DNA from: Sphingobacterium mizutaii
GTDB taxonomy: Bacteria; Bacteroidota; Bacteroidia; Sphingobacteriales; Sphingobacteriaceae
Reading direction: 5' to 3'
Assembly: GCF_900187125.1 (NCBI RefSeq)
Contig: NZ_LT906468.1
Coordinates: forward strand, 3,906,001-3,970,000
DNA length: 64,000 nucleotides
Shown: positions 44,501 through 53,628 of the stretch, piece by piece
Numbering within the stretch: the stretch's first letter is position 1
Layout: every line of letters begins with the position of its first letter
Program-made: the position numbers and the translations under genes
Notes under the pieces: generated by a model
Database searches by the model: none
Told to the model about the DNA's origin: nothing
The model's input: the letters and a program-made list of their open reading frames with translations, nothing else

Positions 44501-45893
44501 GTAGTCATGGTCGGAAGAAATTCCGACCATTTTTTATGTTTTAAAAACTTTACCTGGGTCGCCTCCTGCAAATATGATTAGAATAGCAGTTATCATATCC
44601 CGGAGCTCCATGGCTATTCGTCTTTTAGCGGTTTTGTAGCCCACATTATTGGCTTTTTTGTAGATCAACAAAAGCATCGCTGCAATCATTGTCATATAGA
44701 CCATCACTTCAATCCCGTTCTTGTTCATTGAAACCAGGTGACTTAGGTTGAGTTCCTGTTTCAGGAACCTGAAAAACACTTCAATGTCCCACCGCTTTCT
44801 GTAATAATCAGAAATTTCCTTGGCAGAGAGTTTAAATTCGTTGGTCAGAAACCAGAATTCTTTGTTCGTTTTTTGGTTCCTGATGACCACCAAACGGAAT
44901 AAGGTTTCTACTTTCTCTTGCCGGTAATGCAGTTTGCCCCGTTTGTTCTGGACGGGGCTTCCAGTGTAAAGCTTTACCTTGCTGTCTTTCAGCACTTCCC
45001 AATCATCCCATTTGGGAGATTCTTTCTCGTCAAGAAATGATTCAATCTCTTCAAATTTTCTGTTATCTTTCGAACGAATGATGAATTTCACAGACCCTTC
45101 CTCAAATTCTTTCATTGACCGTGTTGATTGCAGGCCCCTGTCCATGACATAAACATTGCCGTGATGCTCTTCTTTTCTTACTTGTTTTAAAACAGCTTCC
45201 GGGAGTGCGGACTCTTCGGAAGAGTATTTCTGGCCTGTAAATACCTCTACTCCCGAAGGTAAGATGCCATCAAATGAAAAACTGAATTTCACTAATTTCT
45301 TGCCGCTTTTCTGGTCAATCCCCTCTTTTAACTTAGAGCAGGCATCGGCAACAATAGTGCTGTCAACTCGTATCAGGTTGTACTTGGCTATCTCCGTTTT
45401 ATTATAAGATTTCGCAAGCCGCAAATACATCTGCTCATAGATTTCTTTGAAATAACTGGGGTCGATCTTGGAAAGTCTCTCGGAGATAGAACTCCTGCGA
45501 ACTTTTTCTTCTTCCCCCAATCCAAACAGGGCCTTAAAGCCGCTGCTGTTAAAAGTGTCCTCAAGTGTCCTCTGGCTCAATCTATCGTTGTCAAAGACGC
45601 AGAATAAAAGCAGATAGAACATTTTCCTCCCATGGAGCACTTTACTATAGTGGTCAACATTGGTGGTCGCTGAAAGATGGCTTAAAAGCGCCTCGGGAAT
45701 GAAATCCAGAACCTGACTAAGGGAAACTTTGTGGTCATTGAATACTGACATAAATGTTTGATTATCAGTATAAACATACAAAATTTAAACGACAAAAACA
45801 AGTTAATTATTTGATTATCAGGTAATTGTAAAATTATTTTTTGCACATATAAAAAACAAAAAAGTCGGAAGAAAATCTTCCGACCATGACTAC
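44501..45893. mobile_element. IS4-family insertion sequence, complete
   Basis: The 1393-bp element has 18-bp perfect terminal inverted repeats (GTAGTCATGGTCGGAAGA at 44501-44518 and its complement at 45876-45893). It is flanked by 7-bp target duplications GTTTGCA (44494-44500 and 45894-45900) and carries one intact transposase gene. Each tip also forms a hairpin of its own: GGTCGGAA/TTCCGACC at 44509-44528 and GTCGGAAGA/TCTTCCGAC at 45864-45884. Both are followed by T-runs that would stop transcripts entering from outside. Identical ends, intact gene and clean duplication suggest a recent insertion. Confidence 0.93.
44534..45781 (-). CDS. IS4-family transposase
   Basis: The 415-residue DDE transposase shows its catalytic acids in LIRVDSTIVADACSKL (first Asp), NVYVMDRGLQSTRSMKEF (second Asp) and the YREK box YYRKRWDIEVFFRFLKQEL (Tyr-x2-Arg-x3-Glu-x6-Lys), the mark of the IS4 family. 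The N-terminal part carries the usual helical DNA-binding domain. The reading frame is intact, so the element may be active. No accessory gene is present. Confidence 0.95.
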   Translation of the reverse strand: MYVYTDNQTFMSVFNDHKVSLSQVLDFIPEALLSHLSATTNVDHYSKVLHGRKMFYLLLFCVFDNDRLSQRTLEDTFNSSGFKALFGLGEEEKVRRSSISERLSKIDPSYFKEIYEQMYLRLAKSYNKTEIAKYNLIRVDSTIVADACSKLKEGIDQKSGKKLVKFSFSFDGILPSGVEVFTGQKYSSEESALPEAVLKQVRKEEHHGNVYVMDRGLQSTRSMKEFEEGSVKFIIRSKDNRKFEEIESFLDEKESPKWDDWEVLKDSKVKLYTGSPVQNKRGKLHYRQEKVETLFRLVVIRNQKTNKEFWFLTNEFKLSAKEISDYYRKRWDIEVFFRFLKQELNLSHLVSMNKNGIEVMVYMTMIAAMLLLIYKKANNVGYKTAKRRIAMELRDMITAILIIFAGGDPGKVFKT

Positions 45894-45900
45894 GTTTGCA

Positions 45901-45910
45901 GCTTTTTTTT
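45901..45910 (-). terminator. right half of terminator split by IS insertion
   Basis: GCTTTTTTTT pairs with 44481-44490 once the element and one target duplication are removed. Confidence 0.75.
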
Positions 45911-45933
45911 ATTCAGACAGGACCAATCCAACC

Positions 45934-46620
45934 TTAATCCCTATAGTGCCTCAAAATCCCTTTATCAAAGACAGTCCACAGACCTGAAGGCATCCCCGAC
46001 TTTTTCAAAGCAGCATTCGTCCAAGTATTACAAGAATAAAATAAACTATAGGCTCCCTTCGCTTCATAAAAAGCATCATCAGGACCATATTGCGCATCCG
46101 TCTCAATCAAAATAGGTTTTCCATCTTTGCCCAAATCGAGCGAATTCAACACATAAGTTTTTAAGATTTTGTATTGATTACTATCGATCTGAACCTTATA
46201 ACACAGATCATCTTCAACCATATTCTTATAATAAGTGACGTGCAGAGCAGTCTCTCCAATCCCAAATCCTGCTACCAAGGCCGTCTTTAAAGTCAAATCC
46301 TTCCATTCCGGTGTATTCAGATAAAAACCCTTATCTCCCCAACCTATTGAAACGAATTGTTGGTTCATGTCCTTGCCCTTACTGTTTTCAATGGGGAATA
46401 TCTCCGTCCAGTCTTGTAATTCATTCCGAATAGGGAGAACAATATCGGTATGCACATCATTGGAAAGCACATAGACTGTAATATCCTTCTTTTCGCCTTT
46501 ACCATCCGCATTACCTGCAGGAATCCTGGATAAGATATAATCCGAAGCAAAGTAAAGACCTGCAAACACGATTAATCCAATAAAAACATAGAGAAGGCTC
46601 ATCATAACTTTCTTCATCAT
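45934..46620 (-). CDS. TIGR02117/DUF2459 family protein
   Basis: The 228-residue protein has one N-terminal membrane helix (about 5-27) and an extracytoplasmic domain with the DUF2459 blocks VYVLSNDVHTDIVLPI, SIGWGDKGFYLNTPEWKDL, ETALHVTYYKNM and the C-terminal YSLFYSCNTWTNAALKKSGM. The pattern of His, Cys and Asn in conserved positions resembles papain-like (NlpC/P60-type) folds, but activity is unproven. It ends just before the IS and is convergent to the thioredoxin-like gene. Confidence 0.9.
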   Translation of the reverse strand: MMKKVMMSLLYVFIGLIVFAGLYFASDYILSRIPAGNADGKGEKKDITVYVLSNDVHTDIVLPIRNELQDWTEIFPIENSKGKDMNQQFVSIGWGDKGFYLNTPEWKDLTLKTALVAGFGIGETALHVTYYKNMVEDDLCYKVQIDSNQYKILKTYVLNSLDLGKDGKPILIETDAQYGPDDAFYEAKGAYSLFYSCNTWTNAALKKSGMPSGLWTVFDKGILRHYRD

Positions 46621-46664
46621 AGATCGATTAAAGAAATAAAGATATCAATATTGTGGAAAAACAA

Positions 46665-46686
46665 ATGGCAGGACGAAGCCTGCCAT
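46665..46686 (-). terminator. intrinsic terminator of nucleotidyltransferase gene
   Basis: ATGGCAGG (46665-46672) and CCTGCCAT (46679-46686) form a perfect stem, followed on the minus strand by TTGTTTTT. Confidence 0.8.
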
Positions 46687-46710
46687 TCCATATATTTTTA
46701 AAACTTGGTC

Positions 46711-47622
46711 TTAAAATAATTTCTGAGGGTATTCACCGTCAGCTACCAATTTCGAGATACTCTCTTGTACGATTGGCTTATCTTCCATATAGGTTACACC
46801 AAACCATTTCGAAGATGTCGGGATTACCTTAAAGTCCGCTTGTCCCTTTTTAACCATATAATCAGGAACAGATGGGATAAAGAATTCTGATTTAGGATTA
46901 TCACCATTCTCTTCCACAAACTTAGGGAACATCTCCATCGCTACATCAAAGATCTTAGGCGTGAATCCCCAGAAGTTCATCGATACACGAGCATCAGCTG
47001 GCAATTCATTTTTCACACCGTTTTCCTCGAATACAATTTTCTTGTCACCTTCAGTGCCATCATAATAGATATTCGTTCTTTCAGTAACCGAAGCCATATG
47101 GCCTTCTGGAGTTACCTCACATACACCACGAGAAACATATCCATAGTCAGACATGGTATTACCCAATGCAAACCCCATCAAAGACATGTGCTTATCATCA
47201 GCTTCATTGGTTAGGAAATCAGCCATTTTCTTGAAAGCGTCATAACCATAAAAGTCATCCGCATTGATTACACAGAAAGGTCCATCAACTTCATCCTTTG
47301 CACTCATCACAGCGTGGGCAGTACCCCAAGGTTTAGCACGTTCAATATCTTTATCAATTCCGAATTTTCTCAAGTTAAAATCTTGGAAAGCATACGCTAC
47401 GTCGATTTTACCGGCAAGCTTGGCGTCAAATTTCTCACGCATCACGGCTTCATATTCTTCACGGATAATGAAAACTACTTTTCCAAAACCGGCACGGATC
47501 GCATCAAAAATAGAATAATCTATAATTGTTTCTCCATGTGGACCAAAACCATCCACTTGTTTTAATGAACCGTAACGGCTAGCCATTCCCGCTGCTAGAA
47601 CCACCAAAGTTGGTTTTCCCAT
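46711..47622 (-). CDS. sugar-phosphate nucleotidyltransferase family protein
   Basis: The 303-residue protein has the nucleotidyltransferase start motif VVLAAGMASRYGSLKQVDGFGP (about residues 7-28) and the metal/nucleotide loop FCVINADDFYGYDAF. It would couple NTP to a sugar phosphate, giving an activated sugar for envelope glycans. It is transcribed alone, so the pathway cannot be named. The G-x-G-x-x-R loop reads AGMASRYG, a variant found in this bacterial subgroup. Confidence 0.88.
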   Translation of the reverse strand: MGKPTLVVLAAGMASRYGSLKQVDGFGPHGETIIDYSIFDAIRAGFGKVVFIIREEYEAVMREKFDAKLAGKIDVAYAFQDFNLRKFGIDKDIERAKPWGTAHAVMSAKDEVDGPFCVINADDFYGYDAFKKMADFLTNEADDKHMSLMGFALGNTMSDYGYVSRGVCEVTPEGHMASVTERTNIYYDGTEGDKKIVFEENGVKNELPADARVSMNFWGFTPKIFDVAMEMFPKFVEENGDNPKSEFFIPSVPDYMVKKGQADFKVIPTSSKWFGVTYMEDKPIVQESISKLVADGEYPQKLF

Positions 47623-47678
47623 AATGTAAATTTTTGTTTAGTACTCGTTTTTCGTTTGCAAATATAATGTTTTATATA

Positions 47679-49226
47679 TTATCTCTTTTTGAAGATAGAG
47701 TTAAGGATTCCATTGGCAATTTTGCCTAATAATTTGGCTCCTTCTCTCGCCAAGGTCCTGCTCGCTTGGGTCTGGGCCGCTTCTAAAGGTGTTTGCCTTC
47801 TTGATCCAGACGACCTCGTTTTCCCTGCAGCCTTCTCCGCTTCTTTTTTCGCCTCCTCAGCCTCTTTCTTTGCTTCAAAAGACTTCATGCGCTCTTCGAT
47901 GATTTCCGATGCAGTCTGTCTTTCCACGCGTTCTTGATATTTCGATCGGTAATCCGAACTCTGAACCAATTCCTCATACAACTGCGGACTACATGGCCCC
48001 ATCACCGCCCTTGCAGGCACTAAATGCGTAGCAACCACTTCTGTTGGGATCCCCTTATCATTCAAGACGGTCACCAAAGCCTGTCCTGTTCCTAATGAAG
48101 TCAAAACCTTATCGATCTCATAAAATTCAGAGGTAGGATAAGTCTTAACGGTTTTTCTCAGGTTGTCGGCATCATTCGGGGTAAATGCTCGCAAAGCATG
48201 TTGTACCCTGTTTCCCAATTGTCCTAATACGGATTCAGGAATATCTGTGGCAGCCTGTGTACAGAAAAACACCCCTACGCCTTTTGATCGGATCAAACGT
48301 ACGATTTGTTCAATCTGGGTTAAGAAAGCTTTCGATGCTCCATTAAACAATAAGTGTGCCTCATCAAAGAAAAACACCAATTTAGGTTTATCTAAATCCC
48401 CAACTTCTGGAAGTTTCTTGAATAATTGGGCCAAGAGGCTCAATAAAAAAGTTGAAAATAATAAGGGTTGGTCTTGAATATCAGAAATGTTCAATAAGGT
48501 AATCACCCCTTTACCATCCACTTTTCCAAACAGGTCCTGTATATCAAATTCCTTTTCTCCGAAGATATGTGCTAATCCCTGCTGTTCGATGGCCACGATC
48601 TTTCTCAAAATCGTATTGGCACTCGCAGTGGAGATCTTACCATAGTCATTCTTGATTTCCTCCGCACCTGGCCCATCAGACAGGTAGCTCAACAATTTTT
48701 TGAGGTCTGGAAAATCGACAATAGGCAATTGGGTATCATCGGCATATTTGAAGATGGCACTCAACACACCAGCTTGGGTATCGTTCAGGTCCAAGATACG
48801 TGCAAGGAGTACGGGACCAAAATCCTCCACCGTAACACGCATTGGAGCACCTAACTTTCCTGAAAGAGAAAACAATTCTATTGGAAAACTCGCAGGTTCA
48901 AAGGGAATCCCAACAGCATTTCCACGTTCGATCAAGGCATCATTGGTTTTGCCAGGTTCGGCTAAACCGGACAAGTCACCCTTGACATCCAACATAAAAA
49001 CAGGGACACCAGCATCTGAGAGCTGTTCAGCCGTCAATTGCAAGGTCCGCGTCTTACCAGTACCCGTCGCACCAGCGATCAGGCCATGGCGGTTCATCAT
49101 CTTTAAGGCTAAGTTAACCCTGGCCTCTGTTACAATCTCCCCATTCAGGATACCAGAACCTAATTGTATAAATGGCCCCTTTGGATTATAAGAGACAGTT
49201 ATTCTTTCAATAAATTGTTCTTTCAT
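47679..49226 (-). CDS. HerA-like helicase/ATPase (DUF853)
   Basis: The 515-residue protein has a Walker A at residues 52-59 (GATGTGKT), a Walker B in KLVFFFDEAHLLF, and the FtsK/HerA-type blocks FFCTQAATDIPESVLGQLGN and RVQHALRAFTPNDADNLRKT. After residue ~445 it has a Lys/Glu/Ala-rich coiled coil and a short C-terminal helix. It is a DUF853-type protein (YjgR-like), a hexameric ATPase thought to translocate DNA. It is not beside a NurA-type nuclease, so its process is unclear. Confidence 0.9.
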   Translation of the reverse strand: MKEQFIERITVSYNPKGPFIQLGSGILNGEIVTEARVNLALKMMNRHGLIAGATGTGKTRTLQLTAEQLSDAGVPVFMLDVKGDLSGLAEPGKTNDALIERGNAVGIPFEPASFPIELFSLSGKLGAPMRVTVEDFGPVLLARILDLNDTQAGVLSAIFKYADDTQLPIVDFPDLKKLLSYLSDGPGAEEIKNDYGKISTASANTILRKIVAIEQQGLAHIFGEKEFDIQDLFGKVDGKGVITLLNISDIQDQPLLFSTFLLSLLAQLFKKLPEVGDLDKPKLVFFFDEAHLLFNGASKAFLTQIEQIVRLIRSKGVGVFFCTQAATDIPESVLGQLGNRVQHALRAFTPNDADNLRKTVKTYPTSEFYEIDKVLTSLGTGQALVTVLNDKGIPTEVVATHLVPARAVMGPCSPQLYEELVQSSDYRSKYQERVERQTASEIIEERMKSFEAKKEAEEAKKEAEKAAGKTRSSGSRRQTPLEAAQTQASRTLAREGAKLLGKIANGILNSIFKKR

Positions 49227-49415
49227 AAGTTATAGCATTAAAACGCTAATTGAATTAATAAATAAAGATATAATTATTCAAATTAAGATTTTCAACAAAA
49301 TTATGTTAACACAATATTAAGGATTCAGATTAAAGAGGCGACTTTTGTAATTTTTTCATAATAAAATTTCAAAAAAGAAACTATTTTAAAATTTAATTTT
49401 ATTTTTGTTGCAGAA

Positions 49416-49778
49416 ATGATTACTAAGAATCACATGTTTACAAAAGCATATAGAATATTGGCGGCAAAACTTTGCTTCTTTATCTTCTTCACGAAGATGC
49501 TGATTTCTATTACGCCTATGTTTGTGGATGTACTGGATAAAGGTACGGTCTTACAAGTAGTCATGCAGCTTGAAATAGAAAACAGCGCAAAAGGTACTAA
49601 CAGCAATAATGAAGACCTGCACGAGACAGGTATCAAGATCTTTAGACCAGGTGATATCGATTTCATGCTTTTCAACCCAACCGTAGAAAATAGCGCTGGT
49701 ATTAAACACTACCTGAAAAACGAAAAGAGTATCTGTGCCTACCATGCCTCCGTTCCCACACCACCTCCTAATTGTTAA
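49416..49778 (+). CDS. small unknown protein upstream of SulP/carbonic anhydrase genes
   Basis: The 120-residue product has a hydrophobic stretch at about residues 15-37 (AAKLCFFIFFTKMLISITPM), then a polar part with GIKIFRPGDIDFMLFNPTV and an unusual terminal VPTPPPNC. The first part resembles an uncleaved signal anchor. I recognise no family. It lies 109 nt before the SulP gene in the same direction, with palindromes between. Confidence 0.55.
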   Translation: MITKNHMFTKAYRILAAKLCFFIFFTKMLISITPMFVDVLDKGTVLQVVMQLEIENSAKGTNSNNEDLHETGIKIFRPGDIDFMLFNPTVENSAGIKHYLKNEKSICAYHASVPTPPPNC

Positions 49779-49790
49779 TTCAATATCCTA

Positions 49791-49841
49791 AGGGTATACC
49801 CTATTCTGACCTCATTGGATCGACGTCTTAATAGGTATACT
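49791..49841. promoter_or_regulatory. pair of GGTATACC-type palindromes before SulP gene
   Basis: AGGGTATACCCT (49791-49802) is a perfect 12-bp palindrome; a partial copy AGGTATACT lies at 49833-49841. The spacing of about 42 bp is close to four helical turns. A dimeric regulator could bind both. Confidence 0.4.
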
Positions 49842-49887
49842 GAATCAAATTAACATTTATTGAATTAAAAATTTAAAACGTAGGTTT

Positions 49888-51468
49888 ATGTTTGGTACAC
49901 GTACGTCCGCTTTTTTGAAATTATCAAAAAGGGACTTAAAATATGATTTCCCAGCTAGTATTGTAGTATTTTTAGTGGCTTTGCCATTATGTCTGGGAAT
50001 CGCAATGGCGTCTGGAGCGCCTCTATTTGCCGGTATTTTGACCGGTATCATCGGTGGTATTGTTGTAGCATCGATTTCAGGATCACCCTTATCGGTGAGT
50101 GGTCCAGCAGCAGGATTAACAGTTATTGTTTTAGGTGCCATTGAACAATTAGGCGCTTATGAAACCTTTATTTTGGCCGTACTTATTGCAGGAGCCATCC
50201 AATTGGTCCTGGGAATCATAAAGGCAGGTATGATCGGAAACTACTTCCCTTCTTCGGTAATCCTAGGTATGTTGGCCGCAATCGGTATCACCATTATATT
50301 GAAACAAATACCTTTAGCATTCGGACTTTCGGAAACAAATGCATTCGATTTTGAAAATGGTGGCGGAATTACTGCCTTTACAAACACAGTGATCTCAAAT
50401 GTCAATTGGGGTGCCACCATTATTTGTTTCCTTTCCTTGGCCGTATTGATTTTCTGGCCAAGCATCAAGAAGTTAAACAAGATCCCTGCACCACTTATCG
50501 TAGTATTACTAGGTGTTGGATTAGGTTTTGCTTTCCAAGGAACTTCATTTGCCTTGACTCAAGGACATTTCGTGAATATCCCGGTGGTATCTTCCTTCGC
50601 TGAATTCCAAGGACTTTTCATTTTCCCGGATTTCACCCAGATCTTCAATAAAGAGGTTTGGATTGTAGCCTTTACCATTGCGATCATCGCCAGTTTGGAA
50701 ACATTGCTGAGCATTGAGGCTGTCGATAAACTGGATCCATTGAAACGTAATTCCCCAACTAACCGCGAGCTGATCGCTCAAGGTATTGGTAATATAACAA
50801 GTGGTTTCTTGGGTGGTCTACCTATGACTTCGGTTATCGTGCGTTCATCAGCAAATGCGAACGCAGGTGCTAAGACCAGACAATCAGCAATCTTGCATGG
50901 TCTATGGTTATTGGTAGCTTTGTTGGCTATCCCTAGCATCATCAACTTGATCCCTTTGGCAGGTTTGGCAGCTATTCTATTGCACACAGGTTATAAATTA
51001 GCAAAACCAGCCTTGTTCAAGCAGATGTTGGTAAAAGGCTTGGATCAATTTATTCCATTTGTTGTTACGGTCGTTGCCGTTGTATTCACCGATCTATTGA
51101 CAGGGGTAGGTATTGGTATCCTAGTGGCTACTTTCTATATCCTACGTGCAAACATGCACAATGCATACCACCTGAACATTAAATCAACAGATCATTCTGA
51201 CAATGAAACTGCTGTCATCACTTTGGCAGAAGAGGTAACCTTCTTGAATAAAGCACCTATTCAACAAAAACTTTACAATCTTCCAAAGAGCGTAAAATCT
51301 ATCATCATTGATGGTCAAAAAAGTAAGTTTATTGACAAGGATGTCATTGATGTCATCAAAGATTTCGAGCAAAATGCCATCAGCAAAGGCTTGGAAATCG
51401 AGCTGAACGATGTTACCTATAAAAGGAATGGCATCGCGAAAAAACAAAAACTTAAAAAAGTAGTTTAA
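49888..51468 (+). CDS. SulP family anion transporter, probably bicarbonate
   Basis: The 526-residue protein has the SulP core of about 12 membrane helices (KYDFPASIVVFLVALPLCLG, GPAAGLTVIVLGAIEQLG, SLETLLSIEAVDKLDPLKRN) and a C-terminal STAS-like domain from about residue 430 (VITLAEEVTFLNKAPIQQKL, then SIIIDGQKSKFIDKDVIDVI). SulP proteins carry sulfate, bicarbonate or related anions. The carbonic anhydrase gene 72 nt downstream points to bicarbonate here, but this is inference. Confidence 0.92.
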   Translation: MFGTRTSAFLKLSKRDLKYDFPASIVVFLVALPLCLGIAMASGAPLFAGILTGIIGGIVVASISGSPLSVSGPAAGLTVIVLGAIEQLGAYETFILAVLIAGAIQLVLGIIKAGMIGNYFPSSVILGMLAAIGITIILKQIPLAFGLSETNAFDFENGGGITAFTNTVISNVNWGATIICFLSLAVLIFWPSIKKLNKIPAPLIVVLLGVGLGFAFQGTSFALTQGHFVNIPVVSSFAEFQGLFIFPDFTQIFNKEVWIVAFTIAIIASLETLLSIEAVDKLDPLKRNSPTNRELIAQGIGNITSGFLGGLPMTSVIVRSSANANAGAKTRQSAILHGLWLLVALLAIPSIINLIPLAGLAAILLHTGYKLAKPALFKQMLVKGLDQFIPFVVTVVAVVFTDLLTGVGIGILVATFYILRANMHNAYHLNIKSTDHSDNETAVITLAEEVTFLNKAPIQQKLYNLPKSVKSIIIDGQKSKFIDKDVIDVIKDFEQNAISKGLEIELNDVTYKRNGIAKKQKLKKVV

Positions 51469-51540
51469 TTAATTTAAAATAATTGCAGAAACTTGTAAGG
51501 TCTTTCATTAGACCTTACAAATAAATAAAATCACATAATA

Positions 51541-52188
51541 ATGGGACAAAAAGAATTAGAAACAGGATTTACTCAGATTTTAGAAGGAAACAAAGACTGG
51601 ATGGACTTCGTAGCGAAGGACTCATCAGGTAGGTTTCAACAACTTTCTAAAGGCCAAAGTCCAGAAATCTTATGGATTGGATGCGCTGATAGCCGTGTTC
51701 CTGCGAATGAATTGACGGGAAAGAAACCCGGTGAAGTATTTGTACACCGTAATATTGCAAACATGTGTGTCCATTCAGACATGAGCATGTTAGCTGTATT
51801 AGACTATGCGGTCAATGTATTGAAAGTAAAACACATCATCGTTGCTGGCCACTATGGCTGTGGTGGTGTTGCCGCATCATTGAGTTCTCAACAATATGGT
51901 ATTATCGACAACTGGTTGTGCCATATCAAGGATGTATACCGCCTGCATGCTTCAGAGATTGATTCAATTCAAGACCCTGAAGAAAAGGCAAACAAATTGG
52001 TAGAATTGAACGTAAAAGAGCAAGTGTTCAACTTGACTTCTACGTCGATCGTCCAAAATGCATGGAAAAATGGTGCTGACTTAGCAATCCATGGCATGGT
52101 GATCAATATCGGAACCGGTCAATTGATCGACCTGAATACGACCTTTACCAACAACGAAGGTATGGGTACTGTTTTCGCGTATGTATAA
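51541..52188 (+). CDS. can: beta-class carbonic anhydrase
   Basis: The 215-residue zinc enzyme interconverts CO2 and bicarbonate. Zinc ligands are Cys48, His104 and Cys107, with the catalytic dyad Asp50-Arg52 (IGCADSRVPANEL; VAGHYGCGGVAASL). The length and the WIGC…SRVP pattern match E. coli Can. Co-location with the SulP transporter suggests it supplies or captures transported bicarbonate for carboxylations. A terminator follows. Confidence 0.96.
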   Translation: MGQKELETGFTQILEGNKDWMDFVAKDSSGRFQQLSKGQSPEILWIGCADSRVPANELTGKKPGEVFVHRNIANMCVHSDMSMLAVLDYAVNVLKVKHIIVAGHYGCGGVAASLSSQQYGIIDNWLCHIKDVYRLHASEIDSIQDPEEKANKLVELNVKEQVFNLTSTSIVQNAWKNGADLAIHGMVINIGTGQLIDLNTTFTNNEGMGTVFAYV

Positions 52189-52223
52189 TATGCCCCTAGG
52201 ACTATTACCATAGATTAGAAAAA

Positions 52224-52249
52224 GCCCTTTAACAGAATTGTTAAAGGGC
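52224..52249. terminator. bidirectional intrinsic terminator
   Basis: GCCCTTTAACA (52224-52234) and TGTTAAAGGGC (52239-52249) form a perfect stem flanked by A- and T-runs, between convergent genes. Confidence 0.9.
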
Positions 52250-52272
52250 CTTTTTATAAATCAATATCTTTC

Positions 52273-53547
52273 TTATTTGACAAAGGTTCCATCCAAATTG
52301 ATGGCTTTGGCAAAGGAACTCGAAAACAGATCGGCCACTACGGCAAACTGATCCCTCGTCACCTTATTCTCCGGTGAAAATTCACCTTCAAACTTTAATT
52401 TGGTCTTCCATTCCTTGGCTATCTGTCTATCAACCTCATCGCCTTTAAAGGAAATGAACTTGATCATACCCAATAGATCTTTCCAAGTCAGCTCATCTTC
52501 GCGGTAATTATCCAAGAACCACAATTGGCTTCGGGTGTAGATATCATTCAGGACATTTTTAACATCACTGAATCGAACAATCTGGTTTCCATCAAAATTA
52601 TATTTCCCATCGACTTCTTTTCCTAAAAAGACTCCGGTCAAATAACATTTCTGAATGGCTCCAAAATGGGGATCCTTAACTTCTACATCTTGATACGGGA
52701 TCAATCTGGCCTTGAACGCCAAAAGCTCTGCTTGCAGCTTCCGAATATCGATTTTCTTGCTATCTGTCTTGAAGAAAGCGGTATAACCTGCCGTAGCACC
52801 AATGGCCTGCCCAAATGAGGATCTAAACCCAATATTGTCCGCGGATTTAGCCAGAGACCTCAATCTCCCGATATCAAAGAGATTTTCCTTTTCAAAATCC
52901 AATAAATCTTTCAGGAATACCACCGAAGACGCCTTATCCAACTCACCTACGGCCAAAGTAGTCCTACTGATTGCCAAGCCCATGTCTTTCGCCTTGGTAT
53001 ATCCACCTTGGACTGCAGAATCCAGCTTAAGGCCAGAAGCCTTCAGCAGTCCCGCATCCTCACTGGCATCGACCACCGACAGTACCTCATATTTTTGCCT
53101 ATTGGAAAGGACAATTTCCCAATTTCTTTTATTTCTGCTCACTTTAGAAATTTGCTGCTCCTTGATGACGGTCAGATTCGGCAATTCTCGCATATACTTA
53201 TCAATGGCATTTCTCGCTAATTGCGGATTGAAATCCTTTTTGACAACCTGGGCCAATGAATCATCTCGAGTTTTGCTGATGGCCATCTCCATCAATATCC
53301 CCATCCAGATCCCTCCATCGAGGTTTTTGTTGCCTTCAATCTGCAGGACTTCCGAAGTGATTTCCTCCGCTAGGATAGGCTTGTCCATCAACATCACTGT
53401 CGGAACATTCGATCTGGCCGCCTGTATCGCCGCAGATAATGCAGTAATGTCCGATCCATAAACGAACATCTTAGGTTTTACCTTTTTCTGTGCAAAGACC
53501 AAACAAGGAAATAGCAAACAAAGAAAGGTTAAGACTCTCAAATTCAT
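52273..53547 (-). CDS. secreted FAD-dependent oxidoreductase-like protein
   Basis: The 424-residue protein has a signal peptide (residues 1-19, ending LVFAQ). A Rossmann-like start follows in which the glycine motif is degenerate (MFVYGSDITALSAAIQAARS). The block SVVDASEDAGLLKASGLKLD resembles the PF12831 class of FAD-dependent oxidoreductases. The C-terminal region (FSPENKVTRDQFAVVADLFS) resembles an SLH/S-layer-like helix pair. Flavin binding is uncertain because of the altered motif. It is monocistronic and divergent from glnS. Confidence 0.78.
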   Translation of the reverse strand: MNLRVLTFLCLLFPCLVFAQKKVKPKMFVYGSDITALSAAIQAARSNVPTVMLMDKPILAEEITSEVLQIEGNKNLDGGIWMGILMEMAISKTRDDSLAQVVKKDFNPQLARNAIDKYMRELPNLTVIKEQQISKVSRNKRNWEIVLSNRQKYEVLSVVDASEDAGLLKASGLKLDSAVQGGYTKAKDMGLAISRTTLAVGELDKASSVVFLKDLLDFEKENLFDIGRLRSLAKSADNIGFRSSFGQAIGATAGYTAFFKTDSKKIDIRKLQAELLAFKARLIPYQDVEVKDPHFGAIQKCYLTGVFLGKEVDGKYNFDGNQIVRFSDVKNVLNDIYTRSQLWFLDNYREDELTWKDLLGMIKFISFKGDEVDRQIAKEWKTKLKFEGEFSPENKVTRDQFAVVADLFSSSFAKAINLDGTFVK

Positions 53548-53628
53548 AGTTCCATAATTTTAAATCGAAAATAAGCAAAATCAAACAAGTATTCGTTATG
53601 CTATTATCCATTATATCGTTGAAATAGC

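Noticed and set aside
52802..53461. 219-codon plus-strand frame opposite the secreted FAD protein
   Set aside because: Composition is Ser-rich and unlike a protein; the opposite frame has a signal peptide and conserved blocks.
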